A stretch of DNA of 64,000 nucleotides from Rummeliibacillus sp044763875. GTDB lineage: Bacteria; Bacillota; Bacilli; Bacillales_A; Planococcaceae. The stretch covers positions 558,001-622,000 of the forward strand of contig NZ_JBIWGZ010000002.1 of the NCBI RefSeq assembly GCF_044763875.1. The letters run 5' to 3'. Within the stretch, counting starts at the first letter, position 1, and every line of letters starts with the position of its first letter. A program made the position numbers and the translations under genes. This document shows positions 37,463 through 46,305 of the stretch, piece by piece. The notes below the pieces were generated by a model. That model saw nothing but the letters and a program-made list of their open reading frames with translations. It searched no databases and was not told where the DNA came from.

Positions 37463-39097
37463 TTAAAGTTCTTGTATAATTTTTAAAGATTCTGTTGTAA
37501 TATTAAGCATTTCACTATACATATACTCACTTTGCTTAAATGACATTTTATACTTTTCTTCTAATGTTGCTTCTTTACTTAGTTTAAAATATCGTAACAC
37601 TCTTAAATTAACTAAATTAAAAGCATAACTTAAACTACTTTCTTTTAATTTTTCTTGTATTTCACCATCTATCTCCTCTAATTTTTTTAAAATTTCAGCA
37701 GAAAAATATGTACGCTCTTCGTTTTTATTTAACTCATTTAAAGCTTCATTAAATAGTTCAATTAATCTATTATGTTTTTCTACATCAATTTTGAATTGAT
37801 TTTGACATTTTTCATGTTTTGAATCTACTATTTCATATTTGTAGTTTATGTCCGCTTCTTTTTTTGCATAATTCTCTAAAAAATCTTGAAAACGCATTTG
37901 CTTGAAGGTAGGGATTTTTAATCCTCCTTCTGTACAATTATACGACTTATCATAAGCTTTCATATTTTCTTGTATCATTTCAAAGCCAGCACGCATTTGT
38001 AAGAAAACTGAATCTGTTTCTACATCTTCGCCATAATATCCTTCACGAACAAGTAATTCTTTATTTGTAATAGTATTACGATTTAAATTTCCTTCTGCAT
38101 GTGACTTTCCATTTGTATAAGCCAAGTCTTGACCAATTAGTGCAACTGGCCCTTTTGTTAAAAATAGAGCTAAGTTATATGCTGTATGAGCAACTGAACT
38201 GCCACCAATCAATGTATCTACAGGCTGTTCCGTAAATAACTCATAGTGGGGAATTAAACTTTCTTCCAGTGTCAAAAAGCAGTGATATGCGTACTTAAAA
38301 TGACTTCGAATTCCATAATGCAGTGTCGGACAATATACTAAGGGGAAATCTTCAATTTGTAACTCTTTAAAATGATTATAGTTTATTTCCCCACCATCTA
38401 CAGATACTACTAAATCAGGCCTTATATTATTTTTTAACAATGAATTAATTGTCGTACCTGCAGCAACTAAAATAATTTTATTTCGATATTTTTTAACGAA
38501 AGGTAATTGCTTTGTTAAAGATGGTCCACCTGATGCAACAACAACAGGAATATCTTTTTCGCTGAATAAGTCTTTTATAGATTTGCTTGTATATGCATAT
38601 TTTAAATTTTTTAAATAATTTTTATTCCATTGGGAGTTGAAAAATGTAATTGTGTTTTCAGAAATAGTATTTGAACTTATTTTTTCGCGTAATATTTTTA
38701 TAAATCTTTCTAATTCATCGCTTTCAGCAATAATTTTGTCATAATTAATTGATACAATACAATTTACGGTATCTATAAGATGGATATGTTCATCTAAAAA
38801 ATGTTTTATACTTTTCGAATCATAACTTTTTAAATAAAAGACGTCTTCATTGGGCTCGATTATTGGATCGATTACAATAATTTTTTCGTTCTTATCAATT
38901 CTTTTTTGTAGAGCTTTATAAATATAACCTGCTCCATACCCTATTAATATTTGTACGGAAGCATTATTATAATGTTTTTCAATAAATTGTTGTGCTTCTC
39001 TTTTAGGATTATACTTGCTATGTAAATAAACATTTTTATATTTTAATGTGAAATCTCCAGTTTTCGCCACTTCTGGTTCAATCAAATCAGTGTACAT
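37463..39097 (-). CDS. Maf-type flagellin glycosyltransferase (DUF115)
   Basis: Motility-associated factor proteins transfer nonulosonic acids such as pseudaminic acid onto Ser/Thr of flagellin in the cytosol. The 544-residue protein has the MAF_flag10/DUF115 core: PVVVASGGPSLTKQLPFVKK near 186, AGTTINSLLKNNIRPDLVVS near 215, IGGSSVAHTAYNLAL near 293 and LIGQDLAYTNGKSHAEG near 317. Flanking helical regions occupy both ends. It heads the pse operon directly behind hag and has a SigD-like promoter of its own. Confidence 0.92.
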   Translation of the reverse strand: MYTDLIEPEVAKTGDFTLKYKNVYLHSKYNPKREAQQFIEKHYNNASVQILIGYGAGYIYKALQKRIDKNEKIIVIDPIIEPNEDVFYLKSYDSKSIKHFLDEHIHLIDTVNCIVSINYDKIIAESDELERFIKILREKISSNTISENTITFFNSQWNKNYLKNLKYAYTSKSIKDLFSEKDIPVVVASGGPSLTKQLPFVKKYRNKIILVAAGTTINSLLKNNIRPDLVVSVDGGEINYNHFKELQIEDFPLVYCPTLHYGIRSHFKYAYHCFLTLEESLIPHYELFTEQPVDTLIGGSSVAHTAYNLALFLTKGPVALIGQDLAYTNGKSHAEGNLNRNTITNKELLVREGYYGEDVETDSVFLQMRAGFEMIQENMKAYDKSYNCTEGGLKIPTFKQMRFQDFLENYAKKEADINYKYEIVDSKHEKCQNQFKIDVEKHNRLIELFNEALNELNKNEERTYFSAEILKKLEEIDGEIQEKLKESSLSYAFNLVNLRVLRYFKLSKEATLEEKYKMSFKQSEYMYSEMLNITTESLKIIQEL

Positions 39098-39116
39098 CTA
39101 CTTCACCTCTTTCTAT

Positions 39117-39143
39117 ATATCGGTTATTTCTAGTTTAAATAAA
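39117..39143 (-). promoter_or_regulatory. SigD-type promoter of maf-pse operon
   Basis: ACCGATAT (39124-39117, minus strand) matches 7 of 8 bases of the SigD -10 element; 15 bases upstream the -35 reads TTTA instead of TAAA. It is 20 bases before the maf start, which would give a very short leader. Confidence 0.5.
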
Positions 39144-39164
39144 GCCTACTTTTAAGTCTTTAAT

Positions 39165-39204
39165 ATAAAAAAACAGAAATGTTGTGAAACAACATTTCTG
39201 TTTT
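39165..39204 (-). terminator. Terminator of hag
   Basis: AAACAGAAATGTTG pairs with CAACATTTCTGTTT around a 5-base loop, with A and T runs. It separates hag from maf and would limit read-through from the strong hag promoter. Confidence 0.85.
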
Positions 39205-39230
39205 AATTCATTTGCTAAACGCGTACTTAA

Positions 39231-40061
39231 TTAGCGTAATAATTGAAGTACACCTTGTGGTTGTTGGTTAGCTTGCGCTAACATTGATTGAGCTGCTTGA
39301 GTTAAAATGTTATTTTTAGTAAATGTCATCATTTCTTTTGCCATATCTGTATCACGGATACGAGATTCTGCAGCTGTTAAGTTTTCTGCTGATGTACCTA
39401 AGTTGTTAATTGTGTGTTCTAAACGGTTCTGTACAGCACCTAGATTTGAACGTGTTTTTGATACTGTGTTAATTGCTTTATCGATTGCAGTAATAGCCGC
39501 TGATGCTGCTTTACCAGTTGAAATATTGATATCCTTTGCAGAAACTGCTAATTTTGTTGCTGACATTGTATCAATTTTCAAGTTGATTGTTTGGCCCGCA
39601 TTCGCACCAATTTGGAATGTTAAACCATTAGTTTTTTGTGAACCATCTAATAACTTTTTGTTATTGAATTCCATTTGACTTGAAATACGAGTAATTTCTT
39701 GTTGAAGTTGATTTAACTCGTCATTTAAGTTTGAACGGTCATTTGTTGCTTCATCGTTTGTATCGTTACGAGATTGTACCGCTAATTCACGCATACGTTG
39801 TAGGATTGCATGTGTTTCATTTAATCCACCTTCAGCTGTTTGGATTAAAGAGATTGAGTCGCTTGCGTTTTTAGAAGCCATGTTTAAACCAGAAATTTGG
39901 CCGCGCATTTTTTCTGAGATTGCAAGACCTGCTGCATCATCACCAGCACGGTTAATTTTGAAACCTGATGATAATTTTTCTAAGTTTTTAGAAGTTGCTT
40001 CAGTGTTTGCTGCTAAGTTACGGTGTGTGTTTAATGCTGCGATATTGTGTTGAATTCTCAT
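39231..40061 (-). CDS. hag: Flagellin
   Basis: The filament subunit, exported by the flagellar type III system. At 276 residues it is short: conserved D0/D1 ends (MRIQHNIAALNTHRNLAANT; SSGFKINRAGDDAAGLAISE; C-terminal MTFTKNNILTQAAQSMLAQA) and only a small variable middle (about 130-205). Likely modified in two ways: pseudaminic acid by the Maf/Pse genes downstream and lysine N-methylation by the FliB-like enzyme at 45.1 kb. Translation is probably repressed by CsrA through two sites in the leader, and transcription driven by SigD. Confidence 0.97.
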   Translation of the reverse strand: MRIQHNIAALNTHRNLAANTEATSKNLEKLSSGFKINRAGDDAAGLAISEKMRGQISGLNMASKNASDSISLIQTAEGGLNETHAILQRMRELAVQSRNDTNDEATNDRSNLNDELNQLQQEITRISSQMEFNNKKLLDGSQKTNGLTFQIGANAGQTINLKIDTMSATKLAVSAKDINISTGKAASAAITAIDKAINTVSKTRSNLGAVQNRLEHTINNLGTSAENLTAAESRIRDTDMAKEMMTFTKNNILTQAAQSMLAQANQQPQGVLQLLR

Positions 40062-40070
40062 TGTGAGATT

Positions 40071-40106
40071 CCTCCTTGAAATGTTTTTAATTCCACGTCC
40101 CTGTGG
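40071..40106 (-). promoter_or_regulatory. CsrA binding sites in hag leader
   Basis: On the hag mRNA, CCACAGGGACGTGG (40106-40093) is a hairpin with the GGGA in its loop and closely fits the CsrA consensus ACARGGAUGU. A second site, CAAGGAGG (40078-40071), overlaps the ribosome binding site. This two-site layout is that of B. subtilis hag, where CsrA blocks translation until FliW titrates it. Confidence 0.7.
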
Positions 40107-40137
40107 AGTTGTTTGGCTTATTTGCCTTACATTATAT

Positions 40138-40164
40138 ATATCGTAGTCTACTATTTTTTGTTTA
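40138..40164 (-). promoter_or_regulatory. SigD promoter of hag
   Basis: TAAA, 15 bases, TACGATAT on the minus strand matches the SigD consensus TAAA-N15-GCCGATAT at 10 of 12 positions. It gives a leader of about 65-70 bases that includes the CsrA sites. Confidence 0.85.
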
Positions 40165-40252
40165 GTGTTTTTGATAAATATTTTAAATTTTTTTATCTAT
40201 TTTAAAGGTCCTGGATTTTAACACTTAAATAAATTAATTTATTTATTGAGAT

Positions 40253-40283
40253 AAAAAAGACCATCTATCCTGGATAGTGTCTT
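40253..40283 (-). terminator. Terminator of fliW-csrA
   Basis: AAGAC-CATCTATCC and GGATAGT-GTCTT form a stem followed by six T on the minus strand; it touches the csrA stop codon. Confidence 0.7.
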
Positions 40284-40500
40284 AATCCTTATTCCAATCC
40301 GCCAACAAATCTATAGAAGAATTCAACGCTGCTTTATTCTCATCTTGAATCGCTTTATAGATTTCTGAACGATATACTCTTACCGAACGAGGTGCATCAA
40401 TCCCTATTTTTACTTGGTCTCCTTCTACTGAAATGATTTTCAATTCGATATTATCGCCAATCATTATTGATTCTCCAGTTTTACGTGTTAGGACGAGCAT
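40282..40500 (-). CDS. csrA: Translational regulator CsrA
   Basis: A 72-residue RNA-binding dimer that represses hag translation. The family signature MLVLTRKTGESIMIGDNIEL and VKIGIDAPRSVRVYRSEIY are intact. The start overlaps the fliW stop by one base, so the antagonist pair is co-translated, as in Bacillus. The Arg in the C-terminal beta strand region that contacts RNA (APRSVRVYR) is present. Confidence 0.98.
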   Translation of the reverse strand: MLVLTRKTGESIMIGDNIELKIISVEGDQVKIGIDAPRSVRVYRSEIYKAIQDENKAALNSSIDLLADWNKD

Positions 40501-40952
40501 TATTTTACACCTTCTTTGACTGGATGTAAGGGATAATGCAGTAATTCTTGACTGTTTTCGTTTAATACGATTTGTCGTCCTTGGTTAGTTTTCGTATTGA
40601 TAACTATTGGAGCTAGTAAATTGATCGTTGATTTTGGTAATGTGTCTTTTAAAGTAACGATAGCGTATGTAAGCATATCTTCTTGTTTTTCGATATTAAG
40701 TGCCTCTACGTCTTGTTTTGATAGGTCAAATGCATAGTTCTCTTTAAACGTGTATGAGAACGCTAGGACAAAGCTAATTTGTGCAGTTTTCGTTGATTGT
40801 AAAATAATAAATGGCGTGTTTTTGCCAAATGGGATGAGTGCAAATTGTTTTTCTTCTGGAAAGCCTGGTATGCCTTCTTCAAAAGAATATAGTTGTTCTG
40901 CTGTTACTACTACTTGTCCTAAAAATTTAGTATCAATTTTCATGGGTTTCAT
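40500..40952 (-). CDS. fliW: Flagellar assembly factor FliW
   Basis: FliW binds either flagellin or CsrA; free flagellin depletes FliW, and excess FliW frees hag mRNA from CsrA. The 150-residue protein shows the family start (F-x-G-E/Q... YSFEEGIPGFPEEKQFALIP) and IVTLKDTLPKSTINLLAPIV with NTKTNQGRQIVL near the end. It is coupled to csrA. A terminator after yviE suggests that fliW-csrA has its own promoter in the 250-base gap upstream. Confidence 0.97.
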   Translation of the reverse strand: MKPMKIDTKFLGQVVVTAEQLYSFEEGIPGFPEEKQFALIPFGKNTPFIILQSTKTAQISFVLAFSYTFKENYAFDLSKQDVEALNIEKQEDMLTYAIVTLKDTLPKSTINLLAPIVINTKTNQGRQIVLNENSQELLHYPLHPVKEGVK

Positions 40953-41169
40953 CCCTCTTCCACTTCTTTTCTACCGCTATTTTAGCTTACTAAAAATTAT
41001 TTTTATGCTCTATTCTATCCGTGATAAAGTGACACTTTTCACAGAGGGCACTATTACTTCCGCTATATATTAACTGAAACAATATGTTTATAAGGATAGT
41101 TGTTTCCTTACTTTTATTCTCTTGCGTGTACTTAAGGCTTTAAGGAGCTTAATTCGTGTTAATGTGAAA

Positions 41170-41209
41170 CAAAAAAGAAGTGTACGCTAGACTAGCATAC
41201 ACTTTATTC
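41170..41209 (-). terminator. Terminator after yviE
   Basis: AAGTGTA-CGCTAG and CTAGCA-TACACTT pair with one mismatch, followed on the minus strand by T runs (TTCTTTTTTG). It overlaps the yviE stop. Confidence 0.65.
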
Positions 41210-41770
41210 ATTTGCTTTTAAAACTGTAATTTCTACTGATGGATGTTGTTCCATTACTCCTTCAACACGGCCAGGTGTGTAATCATGAACAACTTTTCCA
41301 ATTTGGACATCAATCTTCGGTTCATGTCGTTGGATATTAATATTAAGGCTTCCTTCTTGATAATGTACCTTCACTGCACCTACTGATGGTTTCCATGTGA
41401 TTGCCATTTGAGGAGGTGCAGGAAATGCTTTACTTTCTGCAATTTGTTGAATGGCATCTCCTGCATTTATAGAGATGTCCATCATCTGATCACCTTCACT
41501 TACGCGGCGAGCTATTCCTTCCATAGCCTTTTGTTGCCCCTCTTGTGCATTTTGTTCTGTCGATTCTTTTGGTGTAAGTAATCCAAGATCACGATATGCC
41601 TGTGAAGAATCAATAAACAGCTTTGCCGCTTCCGAATGAATCTCAAGTGTCGCAGCTGGTTGCTCGATATGTTGTTGTGCACTGGGCTGTTCTATACGTT
41701 GTACAGGTTTATTTATATTTAAATCCAGTTTAGCATCTGTCGTACGAATTTGAATATGGTCTAGTTTCAT
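41204..41770 (-). CDS. yviE: YviE family flagellar-region protein (DUF6470)
   Basis: A 188-residue protein of unknown function found between flgL and fliW across Bacilli. The family start MKLDHIQIRTTDAKLDLNI and the block ITWKPSVGAVKVHYQEGSLN are visible; the middle is Gln-rich. No signal peptide or membrane segment. The call rests on synteny and the N-terminal pattern. Confidence 0.85.
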   Translation of the reverse strand: MKLDHIQIRTTDAKLDLNINKPVQRIEQPSAQQHIEQPAATLEIHSEAAKLFIDSSQAYRDLGLLTPKESTEQNAQEGQQKAMEGIARRVSEGDQMMDISINAGDAIQQIAESKAFPAPPQMAITWKPSVGAVKVHYQEGSLNINIQRHEPKIDVQIGKVVHDYTPGRVEGVMEQHPSVEITVLKANE

Positions 41771-41828
41771 ATTTTCACATCCTTACGAAAAAGCTCCCCT
41801 ATCTCTACGAGGGCTTAAAAGTAACCTA

Positions 41829-42977
41829 TTAATGAATAAAATCAACTAAAGTAGGTTGAATAATTCTTCCTCCCACCGATAATGCTGCACGGTGAATGGA
41901 TTCTTCAGTAATTAAGTTTGTTATTGCCTCTTCATAGTCTACATCTTCATTATCAGACATTTGCTTGGTTACACTGATTTTTTGAGAACTTAAACGGTCT
42001 GCCATCATATCTGCTCGGTTTTGCTTTGCTCCGACCGTAGCACGAGCTTCTAATACAAGACCAATTGCACCTTGAATTGTTGCACCTGATTTGTCTTTTG
42101 AAGAACCAGTTCCTCCTAGTAGATCACCTACTAATTCTTTTACATCATCGCCAGATTTTAATTTATCTTCCACTTTCGCCATCATATTATCGATTTTTTG
42201 GAATAATTCATATCCTTCTGAATTAACGTCTAATGTAATTCCACTATAAAGTTCAATAGGAACATTAGAGCTAAACCCTGATTGAGATTTAATTACTGCA
42301 TAGCCGTTTTCATCTAGTGTAAATTGCGGTGCACCAGCACTAGAACTTGTTAATAATATGGTATTTCCGTTAGCATCTGTTCCAGTCGTAAACTGAACAT
42401 CATTTCCATCTGCATCTTTTGCAGTTCCTGTAGTTAAATCAACTGAATTAACCGGAAATTTAATCGCACCAGTCGTTGTACTTGGCGGTGTAATTATAGT
42501 TGTAGTTCCTTCAACCGTACCGCCGATAAAACCACTTTTGTCATACAATGGTGTTGTCGTCATCGTACCGCTAAATATATAATTATCTCCGATTTTAGTG
42601 TTAGCAACATCACGAATTTGAGCACGAATTTGTTCAATTTCTTTTAATATCTTTTCACGGTCGTCTGCTGTATTTGTACCGTTCGCTGCTTGTGATACTA
42701 ATTCTTGAACACGTGATAGAGCACTACCTACTTGACCAAGTGATTCATCTGAAGCATCTAGCCAGCTATTTACTTCACCCATGTTACGTGTATATTGATC
42801 ATTTTTAGCAAGAGTTGTACGATGATTCATACCTTTAACCGAAGCAACTGGATCATCAGAAGGGCGAGTTAATTTAGAACCTGATGATAGTTGTTCTTGT
42901 AATTTCCCCATTTTACTGTTACTTGTATTTAAGTTACGAAGTAGGTTGTTAGATAGCATTGATTGAGTTACGCGCAT
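41829..42977 (-). CDS. flgL: Hook-filament junction protein FlgL
   Basis: FlgL (HAP3) joins the hook-side FlgK to the filament. The 382-residue protein is longer than the B. subtilis form (about 300) because of a Thr/Gly-rich insertion around residues 150-240. Conserved ends are MRVTQSMLSNNLLRNLNTSN, LSSGSKLTRPSDDPVASVKG and C-terminal NLITEESIHRAALSVGGRII. It follows flgK by 14 bases. Confidence 0.96.
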   Translation of the reverse strand: MRVTQSMLSNNLLRNLNTSNSKMGKLQEQLSSGSKLTRPSDDPVASVKGMNHRTTLAKNDQYTRNMGEVNSWLDASDESLGQVGSALSRVQELVSQAANGTNTADDREKILKEIEQIRAQIRDVANTKIGDNYIFSGTMTTTPLYDKSGFIGGTVEGTTTIITPPSTTTGAIKFPVNSVDLTTGTAKDADGNDVQFTTGTDANGNTILLTSSSAGAPQFTLDENGYAVIKSQSGFSSNVPIELYSGITLDVNSEGYELFQKIDNMMAKVEDKLKSGDDVKELVGDLLGGTGSSKDKSGATIQGAIGLVLEARATVGAKQNRADMMADRLSSQKISVTKQMSDNEDVDYEEAITNLITEESIHRAALSVGGRIIQPTLVDFIH

Positions 42978-42991
42978 TGTTTATTACCCTC

Positions 42992-44659
42992 CTATAAGCC
43001 TACACGGCCCATGCCGTTGATGATTTTGTCTAGTGTTTCGTCTATTACTGTGATCATACGTGCAGATGCATTGTATGCTTGCTGGAATGTAATCATATTC
43101 GTCATTTCTTCATCTAACGATACAGAGCTGACTGATGCACGGTTGTTGGTAATAGTTAACTGGATTGTTGCTGAATTGTATGTCATTGATAATGCTTCTT
43201 CGCCTAGGACACCTAAGTTACCGATGACCCCTTCGTAATAAGTTTGTGCTGATGCATTATTTAAACCTGCAATTGTTGTGGTTTTTAAATTAGATAAAGC
43301 AATTGCGTTCTTTCCGTTTCCTACTTCACCTGGCTCTGTGGAAGCTGCAATTTTATTTAAATCTTTTAAAATGTCAGCATTCACTTTAATATTGGATGCA
43401 GTAATATGGTTATTACCAACTGTGCCTTTTCCGTCACTATCAACGAAGAAATTGTCTGCCGTACCTGCCCCCAATGTATAACCAGATGTATGTATCTTAT
43501 TAAATTCTTCAGCAAATTTTTGTGCTAATAGATCCAATTCCTCCATTTTATGTGGATATACCCCATCTGATAACACATTTCCACCTGCAGTAACATCAAC
43601 TGTATCTTTCCATGCTTTTGCATTAGAATCCCATGTGTCAGTTGTTTGAGTTGCATAACCGTAAGAATCGATCAAAGAAGCCATTTTACCTGAACCACCG
43701 TTATCAAATTGGTCATAAGTAATGGTAGAAGTAGTACCTCCCATATTAATAGTAAAATCCGTAAAGGCGGTAAAAGTTTCCGATTTGTCAAAAGAGCCAT
43801 GCGTGTATGAAGTAATTTCTTTCGTTGTAGCATCTACTACTGGGTTATATCCATTCGCAGTAAGTGTAGCGCCTTGGTTTTTGTTTACTATTTGTACTTT
43901 AGAGCCATCATCTAGTTTGATGTAGACATTCATAGAGCCTTCTGCAATAGCTAATGCATTACCACCTGAAGGTGTGTAATCAACAGTAACATTGAAATAT
44001 TCAGAAAGCTGATCTAGAAGATTATCACGTGCATCATACAAGTCGTTTGGTAAATAACCGTTTATTTCTACATTACCGATTTGTTGGTTTAATGTAGCGA
44101 TTTGTTGGATGATTGAGTTTACACTATTGGACTCAGCACTAATTTCGTTTTTAAGATTCGATTGGACCTGTTTTAGTTGTGTACTAAGGTAGTTAAACGA
44201 ATCCGCTAAGTGTTCGCCTCGTTGGGCAACTACTGCACGAGTTGCCGAACTGTCTGGTTTCGTGCTTAAGTCTTGTAATGCTGCATAGAAATTATCAAAT
44301 GCTTTATTTAACCCATATTCGGAAGGCTCTGATAAAATGTCTTCCATTTGAGATACGGCATCTGATTTTGCAGACCAGTAGCCTAGCTTTGATGTTGCTT
44401 GACGGTATTGATTATCAACAAATTGATCACGAATGCGCTGAACTGATCCCGCTTGAACACCCGTACCTAAAAAACCTGGAATTTTTGGAGCGTTCATCCC
44501 AACACCTGGGAAGCCCATTGTTGCTTCCATATTGACACGTTGTCTTGAATAACCCAGTGTATTTGCATTTGCGATATTATGCCCTACAGTATAAAGAGCG
44601 CTTTGCTGAGTAGTTAGACCTCTCTTACTTGTTTCCAGTCCCATAAATGTGGAGCCCAT
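42992..44659 (-). CDS. flgK: Hook-associated protein FlgK
   Basis: FlgK (HAP1) is the first junction protein on the hook. The 555-residue product has the HAP1 start (TFMGLETSKRGLTTQQSALY, HNIANANTLGYSRQRVN) and end (TNMITFQQAYNASARMITVI). An ATG nine codons upstream is open, but ATAGGAGG precedes ATG 44659 at the right distance. Upstream lie a terminator and a riboswitch-like element; a weak SigD-like -10 (TCCGATTA) occurs about 70 bases before the start. Confidence 0.96.
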   Translation of the reverse strand: MGSTFMGLETSKRGLTTQQSALYTVGHNIANANTLGYSRQRVNMEATMGFPGVGMNAPKIPGFLGTGVQAGSVQRIRDQFVDNQYRQATSKLGYWSAKSDAVSQMEDILSEPSEYGLNKAFDNFYAALQDLSTKPDSSATRAVVAQRGEHLADSFNYLSTQLKQVQSNLKNEISAESNSVNSIIQQIATLNQQIGNVEINGYLPNDLYDARDNLLDQLSEYFNVTVDYTPSGGNALAIAEGSMNVYIKLDDGSKVQIVNKNQGATLTANGYNPVVDATTKEITSYTHGSFDKSETFTAFTDFTINMGGTTSTITYDQFDNGGSGKMASLIDSYGYATQTTDTWDSNAKAWKDTVDVTAGGNVLSDGVYPHKMEELDLLAQKFAEEFNKIHTSGYTLGAGTADNFFVDSDGKGTVGNNHITASNIKVNADILKDLNKIAASTEPGEVGNGKNAIALSNLKTTTIAGLNNASAQTYYEGVIGNLGVLGEEALSMTYNSATIQLTITNNRASVSSVSLDEEMTNMITFQQAYNASARMITVIDETLDKIINGMGRVGL

Positions 44660-44796
44660 TATTTTACCTCCTATGTAATACTGCATTATGCAGTTGTATA
44701 TTAATCTCGTTTTATCTATATATTTAATCGGATTGTATTGTTGTTTTTGAAGAAGCTATCTACAATTAATCACCAATCCTATATTTATTCATAGAA

Positions 44797-44820
44797 AAAG
44801 CACCTTTAATAAGGTGCTTC
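44797..44820 (-). terminator. Terminator hairpin before flgK
   Basis: AAGCACCTT, ATTA/TAAT loop, AAGGTGCTT is a perfect stem followed by TTTTTC on the minus strand. It lies about 140 bases before flgK and 36 bases after the riboswitch-like element, so it could be its expression platform. Confidence 0.75.
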
Positions 44821-44855
44821 AGATTATCGACTAATTGATAGATAGAATAAGCTTC

Positions 44856-44936
44856 GAGTTCTTTTACGCATTTGCACCTGAGAAAAACGAAATTTCGTTA
44901 GGTCCTTTGGGCATGCGAAATATTTCTCAAAACCTC
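44856..44936 (-). promoter_or_regulatory. Glycine-riboswitch-like element
   Basis: On the minus strand GAGAAA (44928-44923) can pair with TTTCTC (44885-44880), closing a domain with CCCAAAGGACC, a CGAAATTTCG hairpin, and directly followed by AGGTG. The order GAGA...CCxAAGGA...CTCAGG is that of a glycine aptamer. An outer stem GAGGTTTT with AAAAGAACTC has one mismatch. A terminator follows at 44820. It lies before flgK, an unexpected target, and there is only one aptamer. It may be a remnant or a different RNA fold. The rest of the 440-base gap is otherwise unannotated. Confidence 0.3.
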
Positions 44937-45016
44937 TTGACTGGAGATAAGAAAGCGTCCGCCAAAACGGACATCAACTAACTTAATTCCAAAGATATTA
45001 ATAATATTTTAATAGA

Positions 45017-45062
45017 AAAAGACCGTAGATAAGCTCGAAATTTCTAGTTTATCTACGGTCTG
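45017..45062 (-). terminator. Terminator of fliB-like gene
   Basis: GACCGTAGATAA and TTATCTACGGTC pair across a 15-base loop, followed by TTTTTC on the minus strand, about 40 bases past the gene. Confidence 0.8.
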
Positions 45063-45099
45063 AGGTATTAAGATGTGCTTAATACTTTTTGATTTGTTT

Positions 45100-46305
45100 T
45101 TAGATATGAATAAAACTTGTAATTTGCGAAAGAATAGAAGACGTATCTTGTTGTAAAATTGTGGTTATCTGAGTTTTATAATTAGAGTTATGGACTAATG
45201 TTTTTGAAAAACTTTGAATACAATATAATGCTAATTCTTGATCAAACTCACCTTGTGATTTACCATACCCCAGAATAAATAGTCTAATTAAAGTAAAGTT
45301 TACGCAAATAGAAGTAAACTTATCTAAAAGATATTTAGTGTCTGGCATTTTAATTTGCTCATATATAGAATTTACTAAGTAGTTTTCTAGAATATAACCA
45401 TATGTATCGGAGAAATTTTTATAATGTTTGTTTAGTGTTTCTTTGTAAATATTAACCGATTCTTCAGATAAGGAATTGTCTTTTATTTCAAAAGATTCTT
45501 TGATAGCTTGGACTAAATTGTTGTATCTACTAGATACTGTTTCATAATTAAGTAAAGGTAATGCGAATAGTAATTGATTAGAATGTAGGACTTTAATATT
45601 TGAGAAAGCTTTCTCAAGTGAATTATCTTTTAAATAATTACTATATCTAGAGATTAATGTGTCCACATTTGATGTATTGATTTGTTCCAATTCTGAGTAT
45701 TTTTGAATAAACATTGAAATAACTAATAATCTGGTTTCTAAAGAATAATTACGATTTTGCAAAGTATCAATCATAAAAATTCGTATTTTCCAAAATATTT
45801 CATTTTCTTCAGGGGTATGCTTAATCTTTTCATTCGGTTTAATTGATTCAACTGCTTCTTCTTCAACAAAATCTATCCCATTGGGGCGATTCAACATTAT
45901 CCGCGCTGCCTCTGGGCATGAAAGCGTTAAAGATTTTTCAACTATGCTATTAACTTCAATGATTTCTCTTGGATAAGTTTTGCAAGTGTTACATAAAGAT
46001 TGTTCGCCTAGTTCTTTTTGTACCCCACATAGTCCTTCTTCAGTTAACATTGAACATTTATTTTCTTCATCAAGTTTAAAGTAACCGTAGTTAGCTTCAA
46101 TAGCATCCTGTGTTTTATTTCGAAGAATACTTTTATGTAAGTCATTTTTTATAGCTGAGCGTCTTTCATTTTTATATGCCTTAAATGTTTTTTTATCAAT
46201 AGTAATTCTCCATCCACCACAACATGTATCTTCACACGAACCACCGATACATTTAAATTCATTATAATAAGTAGGAATTAAATGATGTTTTAATTTATGT
46301 GTCAT
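45100..46305 (-). CDS. fliB: FliB-like flagellin lysine-N-methylase
   Basis: FliB enzymes N-methylate lysines of flagellin. The 401-residue protein has the family cysteine cluster near the start: C19, C24, C28 and C29 in FKCIGGSCEDTCCGGWRI, followed by CSMLTEEGLCGVQ and CNTCKTYPRE, which together may hold an iron-sulphur cluster. The rest is helical. AAAGGAG precedes its ATG. It interrupts the usual flgN-flgK order and is bounded by its own terminators, so it appears to be an insertion of a modification gene in the flagellar cluster. Confidence 0.88.
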   Translation of the reverse strand: MTHKLKHHLIPTYYNEFKCIGGSCEDTCCGGWRITIDKKTFKAYKNERRSAIKNDLHKSILRNKTQDAIEANYGYFKLDEENKCSMLTEEGLCGVQKELGEQSLCNTCKTYPREIIEVNSIVEKSLTLSCPEAARIMLNRPNGIDFVEEEAVESIKPNEKIKHTPEENEIFWKIRIFMIDTLQNRNYSLETRLLVISMFIQKYSELEQINTSNVDTLISRYSNYLKDNSLEKAFSNIKVLHSNQLLFALPLLNYETVSSRYNNLVQAIKESFEIKDNSLSEESVNIYKETLNKHYKNFSDTYGYILENYLVNSIYEQIKMPDTKYLLDKFTSICVNFTLIRLFILGYGKSQGEFDQELALYCIQSFSKTLVHNSNYKTQITTILQQDTSSILSQITSFIHI

